DNA of 64,000 nucleotides from an uncultured Eubacteriales bacterium (GCA_934486615.1 CAKSQO010000002.1:1-64000); one strand, 5' to 3'. Positions 1 to 8,548 are shown, counted from the stretch's first letter. Program-made: numbers and translations. The notes: a model not told the origin generated them from the sequence alone.

Positions 1-22
1 ACCCCTGCTCTTATCCTAAATC

Positions 23-60
23 AAAATACCGACCGTCCCTAAAGAGACTGTCGGTATTTT
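23..60 (-). terminator. Terminator hairpin, duplicated copy
   Basis: An 11-bp perfect stem (AAAATACCGAC paired with GTCGGTATTTT) that ends in four T on either strand. It is identical to the hairpin at 244-281 but here follows only a truncated tRNA-Gln remnant. Confidence 0.6.
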
Positions 61-243
61 GGCTGGGGTGGCAGGGTACGGTCCGCTCGGTACTGCTTCC
101 GACCGCTGCGAGCGGTTGCGGACGCAGTTCCGTGCTCCCGACTCCGACCATAGCGACGCTGACGCGCGCCGCTTTGGTCTTCGCCGTCCCTGCTGCCCTG
201 TCGGGCAGCTGTGTAGGTTCGACCCCTGCTCTTATCCTAAATC

Positions 244-281
244 AAAATACCGACCGTCCCTAAAGAGACTGTCGGTATTTT
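244..281 (-). terminator. Terminator of the tRNA operon
   Basis: An 11-bp perfect stem with a 16-nt loop lies directly after the CCA of tRNA-Gln on the minus strand and ends the Met-Glu-His-Gln operon. The hairpin abuts the tRNA end, sharing base 281. Confidence 0.8.
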
Positions 282-355
282 GGCTGGGGTGGCAGGGTTC
301 GAACCTACGAATGCGGGAATCAAAATCCCGTGCCTTACCGCTTGGCGACACCCCA
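281..355 (-). tRNA. tRNA-Gln (anticodon TTG)
   Basis: The cloverleaf folds with acceptor TGGGGTG paired to CACCCCA, discriminator G and an encoded CCA at 283-281. The anticodon loop inside GGGATTTTGATTCCC gives TTG. The T-arm has GGTTCGAACC. It is the last gene of a four-tRNA minus-strand operon. Confidence 0.97.
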
Positions 356-418
356 ATGTGCTGTTTACAAATACGGCACGCCGATATTGATAATACCGCG
401 TGCCATTTGCTTTTAAAA

Positions 419-496
419 TGGGGTGGATAAAGGGATTCGAACCCTTGGCCTCCAGAGCCACAATCTGGCGCGCTAACCAACTGCGCTATACCCACC
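419..496 (-). tRNA. tRNA-His (anticodon GTG)
   Basis: Acceptor GTGGGTA pairs with TATCCAC. The extra 5' G (496) faces discriminator C73 (422), the identity pair of tRNA-His, and CCA is encoded (421-419). The anticodon stem CCAGA/TCTGG presents GTG. The 63-bp spacer to tRNA-Gln contains a small GGCACGC/GCGTGCC inverted repeat. Confidence 0.97.
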
Positions 497-550
497 ATAT
501 TATATGCCCCCCGCGGACTTGAGTTGTATCAAGCGCGAGGGGCAGAGTTC

Positions 551-625
551 TGGTGACCCGTACGGGAATCGAACCCATGTTACCGCCGTGAAAGGGCGGT
601 GTCTTAACCGCTTGACCAACGGGCC
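551..625 (-). tRNA. tRNA-Glu (anticodon TTC)
   Basis: Acceptor GGCCCGT pairs with ACGGGTC, discriminator A and encoded CCA. Anticodon stem CCGCC/GGCGG presents CTTTCAC, giving anticodon TTC. It lies between tRNA-Met and tRNA-His. Confidence 0.97.
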
Positions 626-629
626 GTTT

Positions 630-706
630 TGGTAGCGGTAGTCGGATTTGAACCAACGACACTGCGGGTATGAACCGCATGCTCTAGCCAACTGAGCTAT
701 ACCGCC
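630..706 (-). tRNA. tRNA-Met (anticodon CAT)
   Basis: Acceptor GGCGGTA pairs with TACCGCT, including a G-T first pair. Anticodon stem TGCGG/CCGCA presents TTCATAC, giving CAT, and CCA is encoded. The anticodon stem lacks the three consecutive G-C pairs typical of initiators, so I read it as elongator Met. A tRNA-Ile2 with modified CAT is less likely but not excluded. It is the first gene after the promoter. Confidence 0.93.
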
Positions 707-724
707 ATATTTCGTGACTATGCC

Positions 725-753
725 ATTATAATACAGCCGTCGCGGGTTGTCAA
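725..753 (-). promoter_or_regulatory. Sigma-A promoter of the tRNA operon
   Basis: On the minus strand TTGACA (753-748), a 17-nt spacer and TATAAT (730-725) form a perfect consensus promoter about 18 bp upstream of tRNA-Met. Confidence 0.9.
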
Positions 754-790
754 CAGTTTTTTTCAAAATTACATGGGTTTTTTCAATTTA

Positions 791-1450
791 TCACCCGCAT
801 TCGAGATAGCGCCGAATATCAGCCAGCACGGCCTTCTCCCGCCGCGACACCTGAACCTGCGTCATGCCCAGCTCGGCGGCGGTCTGCGACTGCGTCTTTT
901 CACCGAAATAGCGCAGTCGTATAAGCCGCCTGTCCCGCTCATTCAGTCGCGCAAGAGCGCTCTCGATGCTCAGCTTTTCGCAGATTTTGCCGCTCTCGTC
1001 CTCGCTTTTGAGGTCAAGCTCCGTCGGCTCGCCGTCCTCCCCCGCGGTCAGCGACACGGCAGGCCGCGCGGCGCACACGGCTTCTGCCGCTTCCTCGGGA
1101 GTGACCCCGAGCTCCTTTGCAAGCTCCGACACCGTGGGAGTACGGGAAAGCTGCTTAGTTAAGGCCTCGCCCGCGCGGGACGCACGCATTGCAAGCTCCT
1201 TCAGCGGACGGCTGACCTTGACCGAACCGCCCTCGCGAAACAGCCGTTTCAGCTCGCCGAGTATCACCGGCACAGCATAAGTTGACAGCTGCAGATTCCG
1301 CGACTCGTCAAAGTTATCGACCGCCTTGACAAGCCCTACGCAGCCTGCCTGATACAGGTCGTCGTACTCGACTCCCCTGCCGACAAAGCGGCGGCAGCAG
1401 GCGTGGACAAGCCCCAGATTGTCGCTTATTTTTTTGTCGCGCTCGGTCAT
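791..1450 (-). CDS. sigF: RNA polymerase sporulation sigma factor SigF (SpoIIAC)
   Basis: This 219-aa sigma-70 protein directs the first forespore-specific transcription programme. Region 2 contains YDDLYQAGCVGLVKAVDNFD, followed by region 3 and a C-terminal region 4 helix-turn-helix (TQSQTAAELGMTQVQVSRRE). The size and the upstream anti-sigma genes identify it as SigF rather than SigG. Its start overlaps the end of spoIIAB by 4 bp, so the three spoIIA genes are translationally coupled. No hairpin is obvious between its stop and the tRNA promoter downstream. Family knowledge: it is held inactive by SpoIIAB until SpoIIAA is dephosphorylated. Confidence 0.96.
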   Translation of the reverse strand: MTERDKKISDNLGLVHACCRRFVGRGVEYDDLYQAGCVGLVKAVDNFDESRNLQLSTYAVPVILGELKRLFREGGSVKVSRPLKELAMRASRAGEALTKQLSRTPTVSELAKELGVTPEEAAEAVCAARPAVSLTAGEDGEPTELDLKSEDESGKICEKLSIESALARLNERDRRLIRLRYFGEKTQSQTAAELGMTQVQVSRREKAVLADIRRYLECG

Positions 1451-1884
1451 GCTTTCGTCCTGTAAGACAGGCGCTTTGTCATCGTCACGGAAGTTCCCCT
1501 GCCGACCTTGGAGCGGACGCTGAGCGCGTCGGTGAACGACTGCATCACCGCAAAGCCCAGCCCCGCTCTTTCGCCGCCGAGGGTCGTGAACATCGGCTGC
1601 ATGGCCTGTCCGATGTCGGCGATGCCGCAGCCGCTGTCACGCACCTTTATCCTTATTATGCGCGACTCCAAAATCGCGGCCGATATGTAAATTTTGCCTA
1701 TTCTGTCGGGATAGGCGTGCACCGTGCAGTTGGTGACCGCTTCGCTTACGGCGGTCTTAATGTCGCTCAGCTCCTCCACCGTCGGGTCGAGCTGCGCGAC
1801 GAACGCGGCGACGGCCGCTCTTGCGAACGCTTCGTTCGACGAATTCGACGGCACGGTGAGCTTCATTTCATTGAGCACTTTCAT
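1447..1884 (-). CDS. spoIIAB: Anti-sigma F factor and protein kinase SpoIIAB
   Basis: This 145-aa GHKL-fold kinase binds SigF and phosphorylates SpoIIAA. The N box (EAVTNCTVHAYP), the G1 box (DSGCGIAD) and the glycine-rich ATP lid (GERAGLGFAVMQSF) are all visible, so ATP binding should be intact. The start at 1884 follows GGAGG with good spacing. That site is embedded in the last SpoIIAA codons, and the genes overlap by ATGA. It sits in the middle of the spoIIAA-spoIIAB-sigF operon. Confidence 0.96.
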   Translation of the reverse strand: MKVLNEMKLTVPSNSSNEAFARAAVAAFVAQLDPTVEELSDIKTAVSEAVTNCTVHAYPDRIGKIYISAAILESRIIRIKVRDSGCGIADIGQAMQPMFTTLGGERAGLGFAVMQSFTDALSVRSKVGRGTSVTMTKRLSYRTKA

Positions 1885-2204
1885 TTTTGCTTTCCTCCTT
1901 TTTCAATAACGGCAATTCGGTCAAGCCCCGAGAGCTTCATCACCTTGTATATCGGAGCGGACATATTGCAGACGTGAAGCTGAGCGCCGACGGCCTTTGC
2001 GGCGTTTGAGCGCCCCATAACAAGCCCTATCCCCGACGAGTCCATAAAGGTCAGGTCGCTGAAGTCGATTATCACGAGCGTCGGGCGCGCGGATTCTATC
2101 ACAGCGTCGATCTGCTCGCGTATCGGCGCTGCCGCATGGTGATCAAGCTCACCCTGAAGCCGCGCGGTGAGCACCTCCCCCGTTACATCAATGCTGACGG
2201 GCAT
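1881..2204 (-). CDS. spoIIAA: Anti-sigma F factor antagonist SpoIIAA
   Basis: This 107-aa STAS-domain protein releases SigF from SpoIIAB in its dephosphorylated form. The motif FMDSSGIGLVMGR holds the phosphorylatable serine (Ser56 by position, matching the D-S-S-G pattern). I chose the ATG at 2204 because GGGAGGA lies 8 nt upstream; a longer frame to 2255 has no ribosome site and would add 17 unrelated residues. It is the first gene of the operon. A sigma-H promoter would be expected upstream. A GAATT element lies about 20 bp before the ribosome site, but I cannot define the -35. Confidence 0.95.
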   Translation of the reverse strand: MPVSIDVTGEVLTARLQGELDHHAAAPIREQIDAVIESARPTLVIIDFSDLTFMDSSGIGLVMGRSNAAKAVGAQLHVCNMSAPIYKVMKLSGLDRIAVIEKGGKQK

Positions 2205-2240
2205 AGCTCGTCCTCCCTTCAAATATAATTCAGGCATAAG

Positions 2241-2267
2241 AAAATACCGTATCATAATGATACGGTA
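2241..2267 (-). terminator. Terminator of the valS-folC operon
   Basis: A perfect 10-bp stem (TACCGTATCA/TGATACGGTA) with a 3-nt loop is followed on the minus strand by TTTTC. It lies about 40 bp after the folC stop and just before spoIIAA. Confidence 0.8.
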
Positions 2268-2305
2268 CTCTTTGAAAAATATCGCGAAAAACGCGCCGTC
2301 GAAAT

Positions 2306-3559
2306 TCAGCGGTTTTCGAGCTTTTTGAGTATTCTCGGTCGCAGGCTTGACGCAAGATAGAGCGAGCCTGCGAAAACGACAGGCTCCCCGCTGTCAACAG
2401 CCGCGTCGATGGCCGCTCGGTACGACCTTGCGGGCGTTACGTCGCTGCAGTATTTACGCGCCTCTTTGGCAAGTTCGGCGGCGGTAAGCGTGCGCGGTAT
2501 CGGCACGCTGAGCGTGATTATGCGCTTGGCTTTGGGCGCTATTATGCCGAGCGCGTGGGAGTAGTCCTTATCCGCAAGCATTCCGATGACGAGGACGGGC
2601 GGCGTTTTGCACAGCCGCTCCGCTGCGTCGGCGAGGGCGCTCATTCCGTCGGGATTGTGCGCGCCGTCGAGGATAATCGGCGGCTCGGTCGAGAGCACTT
2701 CGATCCGTGCGGGCACCTGCGCCTTTGCAATTCCCGCGCGTGTAGCCTCATCGGGCAGGCCGCAGATGCGCGCGGCCTCGATCGCCGTGACGGCGTTGAG
2801 CGCCTGGTGCGCCCCCGTCATCGCGGTGCTCCACTGCTCGCCGCCGTAGTCGAAGCGCACGCCGAGCGCGCTCATCTCAAGCTGCGGCAAGGCAGGCACT
2901 GTCAGCGGACTCAAAAGCCTCGCGGCGGTGTCGGAAATGACGCGTGCGGCGTCCTCGGGCTGGTCGGGATAGGACACGACGGGACAGCCGCGCTTGATTA
3001 TGCCGCTTTTTTCGGCGGCGATAAGCGCGTATGTGTCGCCGAGTATGCTCGTGTGGTCGAGCGCTATGTGCGTGATAACGCTGCACTCGGGAGCTTCGAT
3101 TATATTGGTCGAGTCGTACCTGCCGCCGAGCCCCACCTCGAGCACGACGCGGTCGCAGCCCTCGCGCTTAAACCACAAAAACGCGGCGGCGGTGATGACC
3201 TCGAACTCATTGGGCGCGAAGCCCTGACTGTCGAGCAGGTCAATCTTCTCTTTCAGCTCGGTGATAAGCCCGGCGAACGCCTTTCGGCTTATCATCTTGC
3301 CGTTTATGCGGAAGCGGTCGCGAAAGTCGACGATGTACGGCGAGGTGTAAAGCCCCGTCCTGTACCCCGCGGCGACGAACGCTTCGCTGAGCATTTCGCA
3401 CACCGAGCCCTTGCCGTTTGTTCCCGCAACGTGGACAAAGCGCCCGCCGAGCTGCGGAGAGCCGCAAAGCTCGGTCAAGCGCTTCATATTTTCAAGGCCC
3501 GGGCGCGAAGTGAACTTGTGCCGCGAATGGACAAACCTCACGGCCTGTGAATAATTCAT
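2306..3559 (-). CDS. folC: Folylpolyglutamate / dihydrofolate synthase
   Basis: This 417-aa Mur-ligase-family enzyme adds glutamate to (dihydro)folate using ATP in the cytoplasm. The P-loop HVAGTNGKGSVCEML (about residues 43-57), the central LEVGLGGRYDSTN motif and the IAxDHTSILGD segment are typical. The C-terminal Mur ligase domain contains LDGAHNPDGM. The length matches the family. It lies 28 bp downstream of valS in the same direction and is followed by a terminator, so it is probably co-transcribed with valS. A 5-formyl-THF cyclo-ligase is also in the window, at 38608-39219. Confidence 0.94.
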   Translation of the reverse strand: MNYSQAVRFVHSRHKFTSRPGLENMKRLTELCGSPQLGGRFVHVAGTNGKGSVCEMLSEAFVAAGYRTGLYTSPYIVDFRDRFRINGKMISRKAFAGLITELKEKIDLLDSQGFAPNEFEVITAAAFLWFKREGCDRVVLEVGLGGRYDSTNIIEAPECSVITHIALDHTSILGDTYALIAAEKSGIIKRGCPVVSYPDQPEDAARVISDTAARLLSPLTVPALPQLEMSALGVRFDYGGEQWSTAMTGAHQALNAVTAIEAARICGLPDEATRAGIAKAQVPARIEVLSTEPPIILDGAHNPDGMSALADAAERLCKTPPVLVIGMLADKDYSHALGIIAPKAKRIITLSVPIPRTLTAAELAKEARKYCSDVTPARSYRAAIDAAVDSGEPVVFAGSLYLASSLRPRILKKLENR

Positions 3560-3587
3560 AGGTTATATTCGCTTTCCGAGGATAATA

Positions 3588-6212
3588 TTATTTCAGTGCA
3601 GCCAGGTGCTCGTCGATCATCGCAAGCTTTTCCTTGTGACGGACGAGCTGCTCACGCTGAGCGGCGACGACCTTCTCGGGCGCTTTGTTAACAAAGCCGG
3701 GGTTGTTGAGCTTGCTTTCTACGAACTCGATGTCCTTGAGCACGCCGTCGCGCTCTTTATTCAGGCGCTTGCGCTCGGCCTCAAAGTCGATAAGCTCGCC
3801 CAGCGGAATGAATATCTTCGCGTCCCTGGTGATTATCGTAACGGCATTCTCGACCGAAATGCCGCTGCCGACCTCGGTCGACGAAGCGGAAGCCAAACGC
3901 TCGAAGAACACGGCGCACTTTGAGAACGTGTCGGTATAAGCGGTGTCGATGAATACCTTCGCCTTTTTAGACGGGGCGACGTTCATCTCGGCGCGGCGGA
4001 TACGCACGGCGCGTACGGCGTCCATAACGCGCTCAAACTCGCGCTCCTCGTCGGCAAAGACAAGGCTCTCGGAGAACTCGGGCCACTTCGAGATCATAAT
4101 GCTCTCGCCCTCGTGCGGCAGGGTCTGCCAAATCTCCTCGGTGATGAACGGCATGAACGGGTGCAGCAGCTGCAGCACGCCCGTCATAACGTAAACGAGC
4201 ACGTCGCACGCGGCGGCGCGGCGAGCCGCGTCATCGGAGTTCAGGCGCACCTTGCACAGCTCAATGTACCAGTCGCAGAAAATGTCCCAAATAAAGTCGT
4301 ACAGCTTCTGAACGGCAACGCCTATCTCGAACTTGTCGAGGTTGTCTGTCACCTCGGCGACAAGGCGGTTGTATTTTGACAGCACCCACTTGTCCTCAAG
4401 CGCGAGGGTGTCGGGCAGCTTGGCTGACGACTGATCGTCGGGCAGATTCATAAGAATGAAGCGCGAAGCGTTCCACAGCTTGTTGGCGAAGTTGCGCGAG
4501 GCCTCGACCCTCTCGGGAATGTAACGCATATCATTTCCGGGGCTGTTGCCCGTGGCGAGCGTGAAGCGCAGCGCGTCCGCGCCGTACTTCTCGATCTCGA
4601 GCAGCGGGTCGATGCCGTTGCCGAGCGACTTGGACATCTTGCGTCCCTGCGCGTCGCGGACGATGCCGTGAATAAGCACGGTGTTAAACGGCGCTTTGCC
4701 CGTGTATTCAAGGCCCGAGAATATCATTCTGGCGACCCAGAAGAAGATGATGTCGTAGCCGGTGACAAGCGTGTTTGTCGGGTAGAAATACTTCAGATCC
4801 TCCGTCTCGTCGGGCCAGCCGAGGGTTGAGAACGGCCACAGTGCGGACGAGAACCAGGTGTCGAGCGTGTCCTCGTCGCGGCTCATCTTTTCGCTGCCGC
4901 ACTTGGGGCACTTGCAGACCTCGTAAGCCGAGACGGTCACTTCGCCGCAGTCGGCGCAGTAGTATGCAGGGATACGGTGACCCCACCAAAGCTGACGCGA
5001 AATGCACCAATCCTTGATGTTCTCCATCCAGTTGAAGTATATCTTCTCAAAGCGCTCGGGGATAAACTTTATCTCGCCGCTTCTGACGGCCTCGATTGCG
5101 GGCTTGGCGAGAGGCTCCATCTTAACGAACCACTGCTTTGACACGCGCGGCTCGACCGTGGTGTGGCAGCGGTAGCAGTGGCCGACGTTATGCTTCATCG
5201 GCTCAACGCGGACAAGGAAGCCGCCCGCTTCGAGGTCGGCGACGATGGCCTTGCGCGCAGCGTAGCGCTCCATACCCTGATACTTGCCGCCGTTTTCGTT
5301 GATAACGGCGTCGGCGGTTAACACGTTGATAACCGGCAGATTATGGCGCAGACCGACCTCGAAGTCGTTCGGGTCGTGCGCGGGGGTGATCTTGACCACG
5401 CCCGTGCCGAAGTCCATCTCAACATAGCTGTCGGCGACGATCGGAATCTCCCTGCCGACGAGCGGGAGGGTGACGGTCTTGCCCACAAGCGCCTTGTAAC
5501 GCTCGTCGTCGGGGTGAACGGCGACTGCGGTATCACCGAGCAAGGTCTCAGGGCGGGTGGTCGCAAGCTCGACCCAGCCGCTGCCGTCGGTCAGAGGATA
5601 GCGCAGATGCCAGAAGCTGCCGTCGTTTTCCTCATATTCGACCTCCGCGTCCGAAATGGAGGTCAGACAGTGCGGGCACCAGTTGATAATGCGCTCGCCG
5701 CGATAGATAAGGCCCTTTTCATACAAACGGACGAAAACCTCGTTGACGGCCTTGTTGCAGCCCTCGTCAAGGGTAAATCTCTCTCTGTCCCAGTCGCACG
5801 ACGAGCCGAGCTTCTTCAGCTGCTCGACGATTCTGCCGCCGTACTTGCGTTTCCACTCCCACGCGCGCTCAAGGAACTTGTCGCGGCCGAGGTCCTCCTT
5901 GGTCAGCCCCTCTTCGGCCATGGCGGCGACGATCTTCGCTTCGGTTGCAATGGACGCGTGGTCGGTGCCGGGCAGCCAAAGCGCCGCTCTGCCCTGCATA
6001 CGGCGGAAGCGGATAAGAATGTCCTGCAGCGTCTCGTCAAGGGCGTGACCCATGTGGAGCTGACCCGTGATGTTCGGTGGCGGTATTACAATGGTGTACG
6101 GCTCCTTTTCGGGGTCGGCTTCGGCGTGGAAATAGCCGCCGTCGGTCCAGAATTTGTACAGTCTGTCCTCAACGGTGCTGGGGTCGTAGACCTTTTCTAA
6201 CTGCTTTTTCAT
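3588..6212 (-). CDS. valS: Valyl-tRNA synthetase
   Basis: This 874-aa class I aminoacyl-tRNA synthetase charges tRNA-Val. The HIGH-type signature appears as PPPNITGQLHMGHAL near residue 45 and the KMSKS loop as GRKMSKSLGN. The editing domain, the anticodon-binding domain and a C-terminal coiled-coil arm (RKRLNKERDGVLKDIEFVES) are present. The ATG at 6212 follows GAGGGGAGA. The leader lacks the AGGGTGG T-box element that many Firmicute valS genes carry. A promoter is placed at 6304-6332. Confidence 0.97.
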   Translation of the reverse strand: MKKQLEKVYDPSTVEDRLYKFWTDGGYFHAEADPEKEPYTIVIPPPNITGQLHMGHALDETLQDILIRFRRMQGRAALWLPGTDHASIATEAKIVAAMAEEGLTKEDLGRDKFLERAWEWKRKYGGRIVEQLKKLGSSCDWDRERFTLDEGCNKAVNEVFVRLYEKGLIYRGERIINWCPHCLTSISDAEVEYEENDGSFWHLRYPLTDGSGWVELATTRPETLLGDTAVAVHPDDERYKALVGKTVTLPLVGREIPIVADSYVEMDFGTGVVKITPAHDPNDFEVGLRHNLPVINVLTADAVINENGGKYQGMERYAARKAIVADLEAGGFLVRVEPMKHNVGHCYRCHTTVEPRVSKQWFVKMEPLAKPAIEAVRSGEIKFIPERFEKIYFNWMENIKDWCISRQLWWGHRIPAYYCADCGEVTVSAYEVCKCPKCGSEKMSRDEDTLDTWFSSALWPFSTLGWPDETEDLKYFYPTNTLVTGYDIIFFWVARMIFSGLEYTGKAPFNTVLIHGIVRDAQGRKMSKSLGNGIDPLLEIEKYGADALRFTLATGNSPGNDMRYIPERVEASRNFANKLWNASRFILMNLPDDQSSAKLPDTLALEDKWVLSKYNRLVAEVTDNLDKFEIGVAVQKLYDFIWDIFCDWYIELCKVRLNSDDAARRAAACDVLVYVMTGVLQLLHPFMPFITEEIWQTLPHEGESIMISKWPEFSESLVFADEEREFERVMDAVRAVRIRRAEMNVAPSKKAKVFIDTAYTDTFSKCAVFFERLASASSTEVGSGISVENAVTIITRDAKIFIPLGELIDFEAERKRLNKERDGVLKDIEFVESKLNNPGFVNKAPEKVVAAQREQLVRHKEKLAMIDEHLAALK

Positions 6213-6303
6213 TGGGCTGTATTTTCTCCCCTCAAAATAAGGTTAATGACAACATCGGTGAGTTCGCCGCCTGCGGGCAGCCGCCCCACTTTATTTAGTA
6301 TCT

Positions 6304-6332
6304 ATTTTATAATGCGCGGCGGACTTTGTCAA
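6304..6332 (-). promoter_or_regulatory. Sigma-A promoter of valS-folC
   Basis: On the minus strand TTGACA (6332-6327), 17 nt, then TAAAAT (6309-6304). It lies about 90 bp upstream of the valS start, leaving a short leader with a GC-rich stretch but no T-box motif. Confidence 0.8.
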
Positions 6333-6476
6333 TGCTTTTGATTGCAAAAGATGAGTGTGACATTTATAGTACACTTCATTTTTCGAGCGCGCACTGTGTG
6401 GGACATTTATGACACACCCACCGTGCTATAATAAACTCAGAAAACAAAATCAGACAATTTCAAGGAGAGATGCACT

Positions 6477-6695
6477 ATGTCAACCGGATTTGCTGTAAGA
6501 ACTGTTTTTGAGCTTGCTTTAGCCGCCCTGCTCATTTTCGGACTGATAAATGAGGAAAAGGTCGCGGACTTTGAGCAGCGCGTCTTTTTCGCAGTCAAAC
6601 GCGCGGTTCGCCGCAAATTGCGCGGCCGCCGCGTAAAGCGCACCCCGGGCAAAATCGTCAGCCTCCGCGATGCCACCGACCGCACGGGCGCTTGA
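6477..6695 (+). CDS. Small single-TM basic protein, unknown function
   Basis: This 72-aa frame has a good ribosome site (AAGGAGAG, 6462-6469) before the ATG. One hydrophobic segment (about residues 8-25, VRTVFELALAALLIFGLIN) is followed by an acidic turn and a strongly basic C-terminal half (RRKLRGRRVKR). That predicts a bitopic membrane protein with a cationic cytoplasmic tail. A TATAAT (6427-6432) lies 50 bp upstream without a clear -35. A bidirectional terminator follows. I do not recognise the family. Base composition is like its neighbours. Confidence 0.7.
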   Translation: MSTGFAVRTVFELALAALLIFGLINEEKVADFEQRVFFAVKRAVRRKLRGRRVKRTPGKIVSLRDATDRTGA

Positions 6696-6709
6696 AAAAG
6701 CACATATAC

Positions 6710-6748
6710 AATACCCGAGCCGCTGTTTTAATGAACGGCTCGGGTATT
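6710..6748. terminator. Bidirectional terminator between convergent genes
   Basis: A 13-bp perfect stem (AATACCCGAGCCG / CGGCTCGGGTATT) lies between the small + strand gene and the convergent lipoprotein gene, followed by TGATTTTAA on the + strand. Confidence 0.85.
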
Positions 6749-6752
6749 GATT

Positions 6753-8447
6753 TTAACTATTCACGGAGTAGGCAAAGTCCTTGCCGCGGCTGAACAGCGT
6801 GTCAATAGGTGCAAGCCGCAGGCTGTCGTTTAACGACACGCAGCGCGTGACTACCTCGTCAACGGTAAGCTGCCGTGTTTGGAAGTCGCCGAGGTCGAGC
6901 GTAAGCGTTTCGTAAAACAGCTTCGGCTCAAGCTCCACGATGCAGAACTTTGCCCTGCCCTGCGCCGAGACGGAGCTCAGCCACTTCTCGAGCGCGGCGG
7001 GGGTCTTGACCCTGACCGAGGCTATCACGGGTGTCGGACCGCTTGTCCAGACCGAGCCGTCGCCCGTCGAGTCGAGCACCGCTATGCCGGCTGCCGCCGA
7101 CCAATCGCCGTAGTTTTCGCCGTAAGCGATGTCCTCGCGCAGAGTATAGGTCGCGGCGATCGACAGGCCGAAGCTCGACAGCAGCTTGTTGTTGACGCTG
7201 TGCCATGCGCGATAGTCGTCGTAAGAGCAGGCGCGCTCGTCCATATCGGTGTAGCCCGAGGCGACGAGGCGATTGTTGTTGACGCAGTTTGCGTCGTACC
7301 ACATTGCGACAGGCGGCGCAAGCTCGCATATTGACAGAGAAATCGAGTAAGCCACAGGGAAGCTCGGGTTGGTCTTTGTCCACGTCAGATAGTCGGAGTT
7401 GAGCGTGTCGCCGAGCGAGTCGGACGTCATCACAAACGAGACGTTGACCGTCTGTGCCTCCGTCGATACGGGCAGAACAGAGGTCTTGCCCACGCCCTTT
7501 GTGCTGACGGTCACCGACGACAGCACCGTCGCGTTTGCAAAGCCGTGCACGTTCAGCAGCCCGAAGCCGCAGCCGCCGAGCAGCTGCCGCAGACGATCGC
7601 TGCGCTCGGTGCAGAGCACGACTCCGGGGCGCTTGACGCTCTCTTTGCTCAGCAGCCCAACGAGCATCTCGCGCTCCCAGTCGACGTCGATCGACAGCTC
7701 AAGCTTCAGCGCGCCGACGGCGAACGCATAGTCGTCAAACTCGGCATAGCCGCCCGCGAGCGAAATGAACTCAAAGTCCTCCCCCACCTCGGTCAGGACG
7801 GCTTCATAAGCCGACTTTTTGTCGGCGTAAATTCCGCGAATATCGTACCTCTCTTCGACCGGAGAGAACAGCGCGTCCGCGACCTCGGCCGTGACCGCCA
7901 GAGCCTGACGGCGAAACGCGAGGTTCAGCGCCGTCTCGTACTCAAACGTGTCGGGCGTGTATATTACAAGCGATTTTATCAGCTTCAAGTACCGCTTTGC
8001 GGCCTGCTCGGGTGTTATCGCCTTGAAATAAACGCCGATTTCACCGTTACAGTAGTCGCGCCAGAAGCGGTCGCTGTCGCCGCCGATGAGATACAGCGCG
8101 GCGGTGTCGTAGCGGGCGGCAAGCCCCTGCAGCAGGCGCAGTGCGGCGACGGTGTCGGCGTCAAGGCCGCTGATGTCGACGGTGTAAACGCAGCTCGCCT
8201 GCTTCGGAGCATAGAACACGTCCAGCTTTTTAAGCCGCACGGGTGAAAGCTCGCCGTTAGGGGCGTCGGGCTCGCTCGACGAATCGGAGCTCTCCGACGG
8301 CTCGGAGGAGTCCGCATCCGACGGCTCACCCGACGAAGCGGACGAATCGGAGCGCGACGAATTATCGACTGGGTCGAGCGTACACGAAGCAAGGCTCATC
8401 AGCATAATCGCCGCGGATATAAGAGCCAAAAAGCGTTTCAAACACAT
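6753..8447 (-). CDS. Lipoprotein, probable divergent GxGYxYP-family protein
   Basis: This 564-aa protein begins with a lipoprotein signal (MLMSLASC, lipobox Cys at about residue 22) and a Ser/Asp/Glu-rich linker to about residue 68. The following LRLLQGLAARYDTAALYLIG plus FWRDYC resembles the N-terminal part of GxGYxYP putative glycoside hydrolases, which have an LQGLxNR...P..Y pattern. A segment VSFVMTSDSLGD, then ICELAPPVAMWYDANC and VASGYTDMD (about residue 395-403), follows the family order. The name-giving GxGYxYP motif is degenerate, however. It is probably a surface carbohydrate-binding or hydrolytic protein, with activity uncertain. The start has GGAGG 8 nt upstream. It is a single gene facing a terminator. 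Confidence 0.6.
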   Translation of the reverse strand: MCLKRFLALISAAIMLMSLASCTLDPVDNSSRSDSSASSGEPSDADSSEPSESSDSSSEPDAPNGELSPVRLKKLDVFYAPKQASCVYTVDISGLDADTVAALRLLQGLAARYDTAALYLIGGDSDRFWRDYCNGEIGVYFKAITPEQAAKRYLKLIKSLVIYTPDTFEYETALNLAFRRQALAVTAEVADALFSPVEERYDIRGIYADKKSAYEAVLTEVGEDFEFISLAGGYAEFDDYAFAVGALKLELSIDVDWEREMLVGLLSKESVKRPGVVLCTERSDRLRQLLGGCGFGLLNVHGFANATVLSSVTVSTKGVGKTSVLPVSTEAQTVNVSFVMTSDSLGDTLNSDYLTWTKTNPSFPVAYSISLSICELAPPVAMWYDANCVNNNRLVASGYTDMDERACSYDDYRAWHSVNNKLLSSFGLSIAATYTLREDIAYGENYGDWSAAAGIAVLDSTGDGSVWTSGPTPVIASVRVKTPAALEKWLSSVSAQGRAKFCIVELEPKLFYETLTLDLGDFQTRQLTVDEVVTRCVSLNDSLRLAPIDTLFSRGKDFAYSVNS

Positions 8448-8548
8448 AATGAGCCTCCTTTCATTACAGTCATAGGTTTAATTATTTTATCACTGACGGC
8501 CGCTTTTAGCAACTGAAAAATAGTAACAATATTGTAAAAACATTTGCA

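Larger units (their letters stand above)
1..298. repeat. 221-bp-period direct repeat with tRNA-Gln 3' end and terminator
   Basis: Bases 1-77 and 222-298 are identical over 77 bp. Each copy holds a terminator hairpin and, on the minus strand, the CCA-encoding 3' end of tRNA-Gln. The second copy continues into a complete tRNA-Gln. The first copy diverges at base 78 into about 144 bp that I cannot assign (78-221), so its tRNA portion is a truncated remnant. Base 1 is the window edge, so the true extent to the left is unknown. A tandem duplication or recombination at the tRNA 3' end would explain it; an assembly artefact cannot be excluded. Confidence 0.85.

Noticed and set aside
2555..3550. 331-aa + strand frame opposite folC
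   Set aside because: Antisense shadow of a clear folC; GC-rich third positions keep the opposite strand open.
5343..6200. 285-aa + strand frame opposite valS
   Set aside because: Antisense of the conserved HMGH region of valS; no start signal and no recognisable domain.
6213..6476. T-box leader for valS
   Set aside because: No AGGGTGG-type T-box sequence or specifier hairpin is visible; the leader is only about 80 nt from the promoter.
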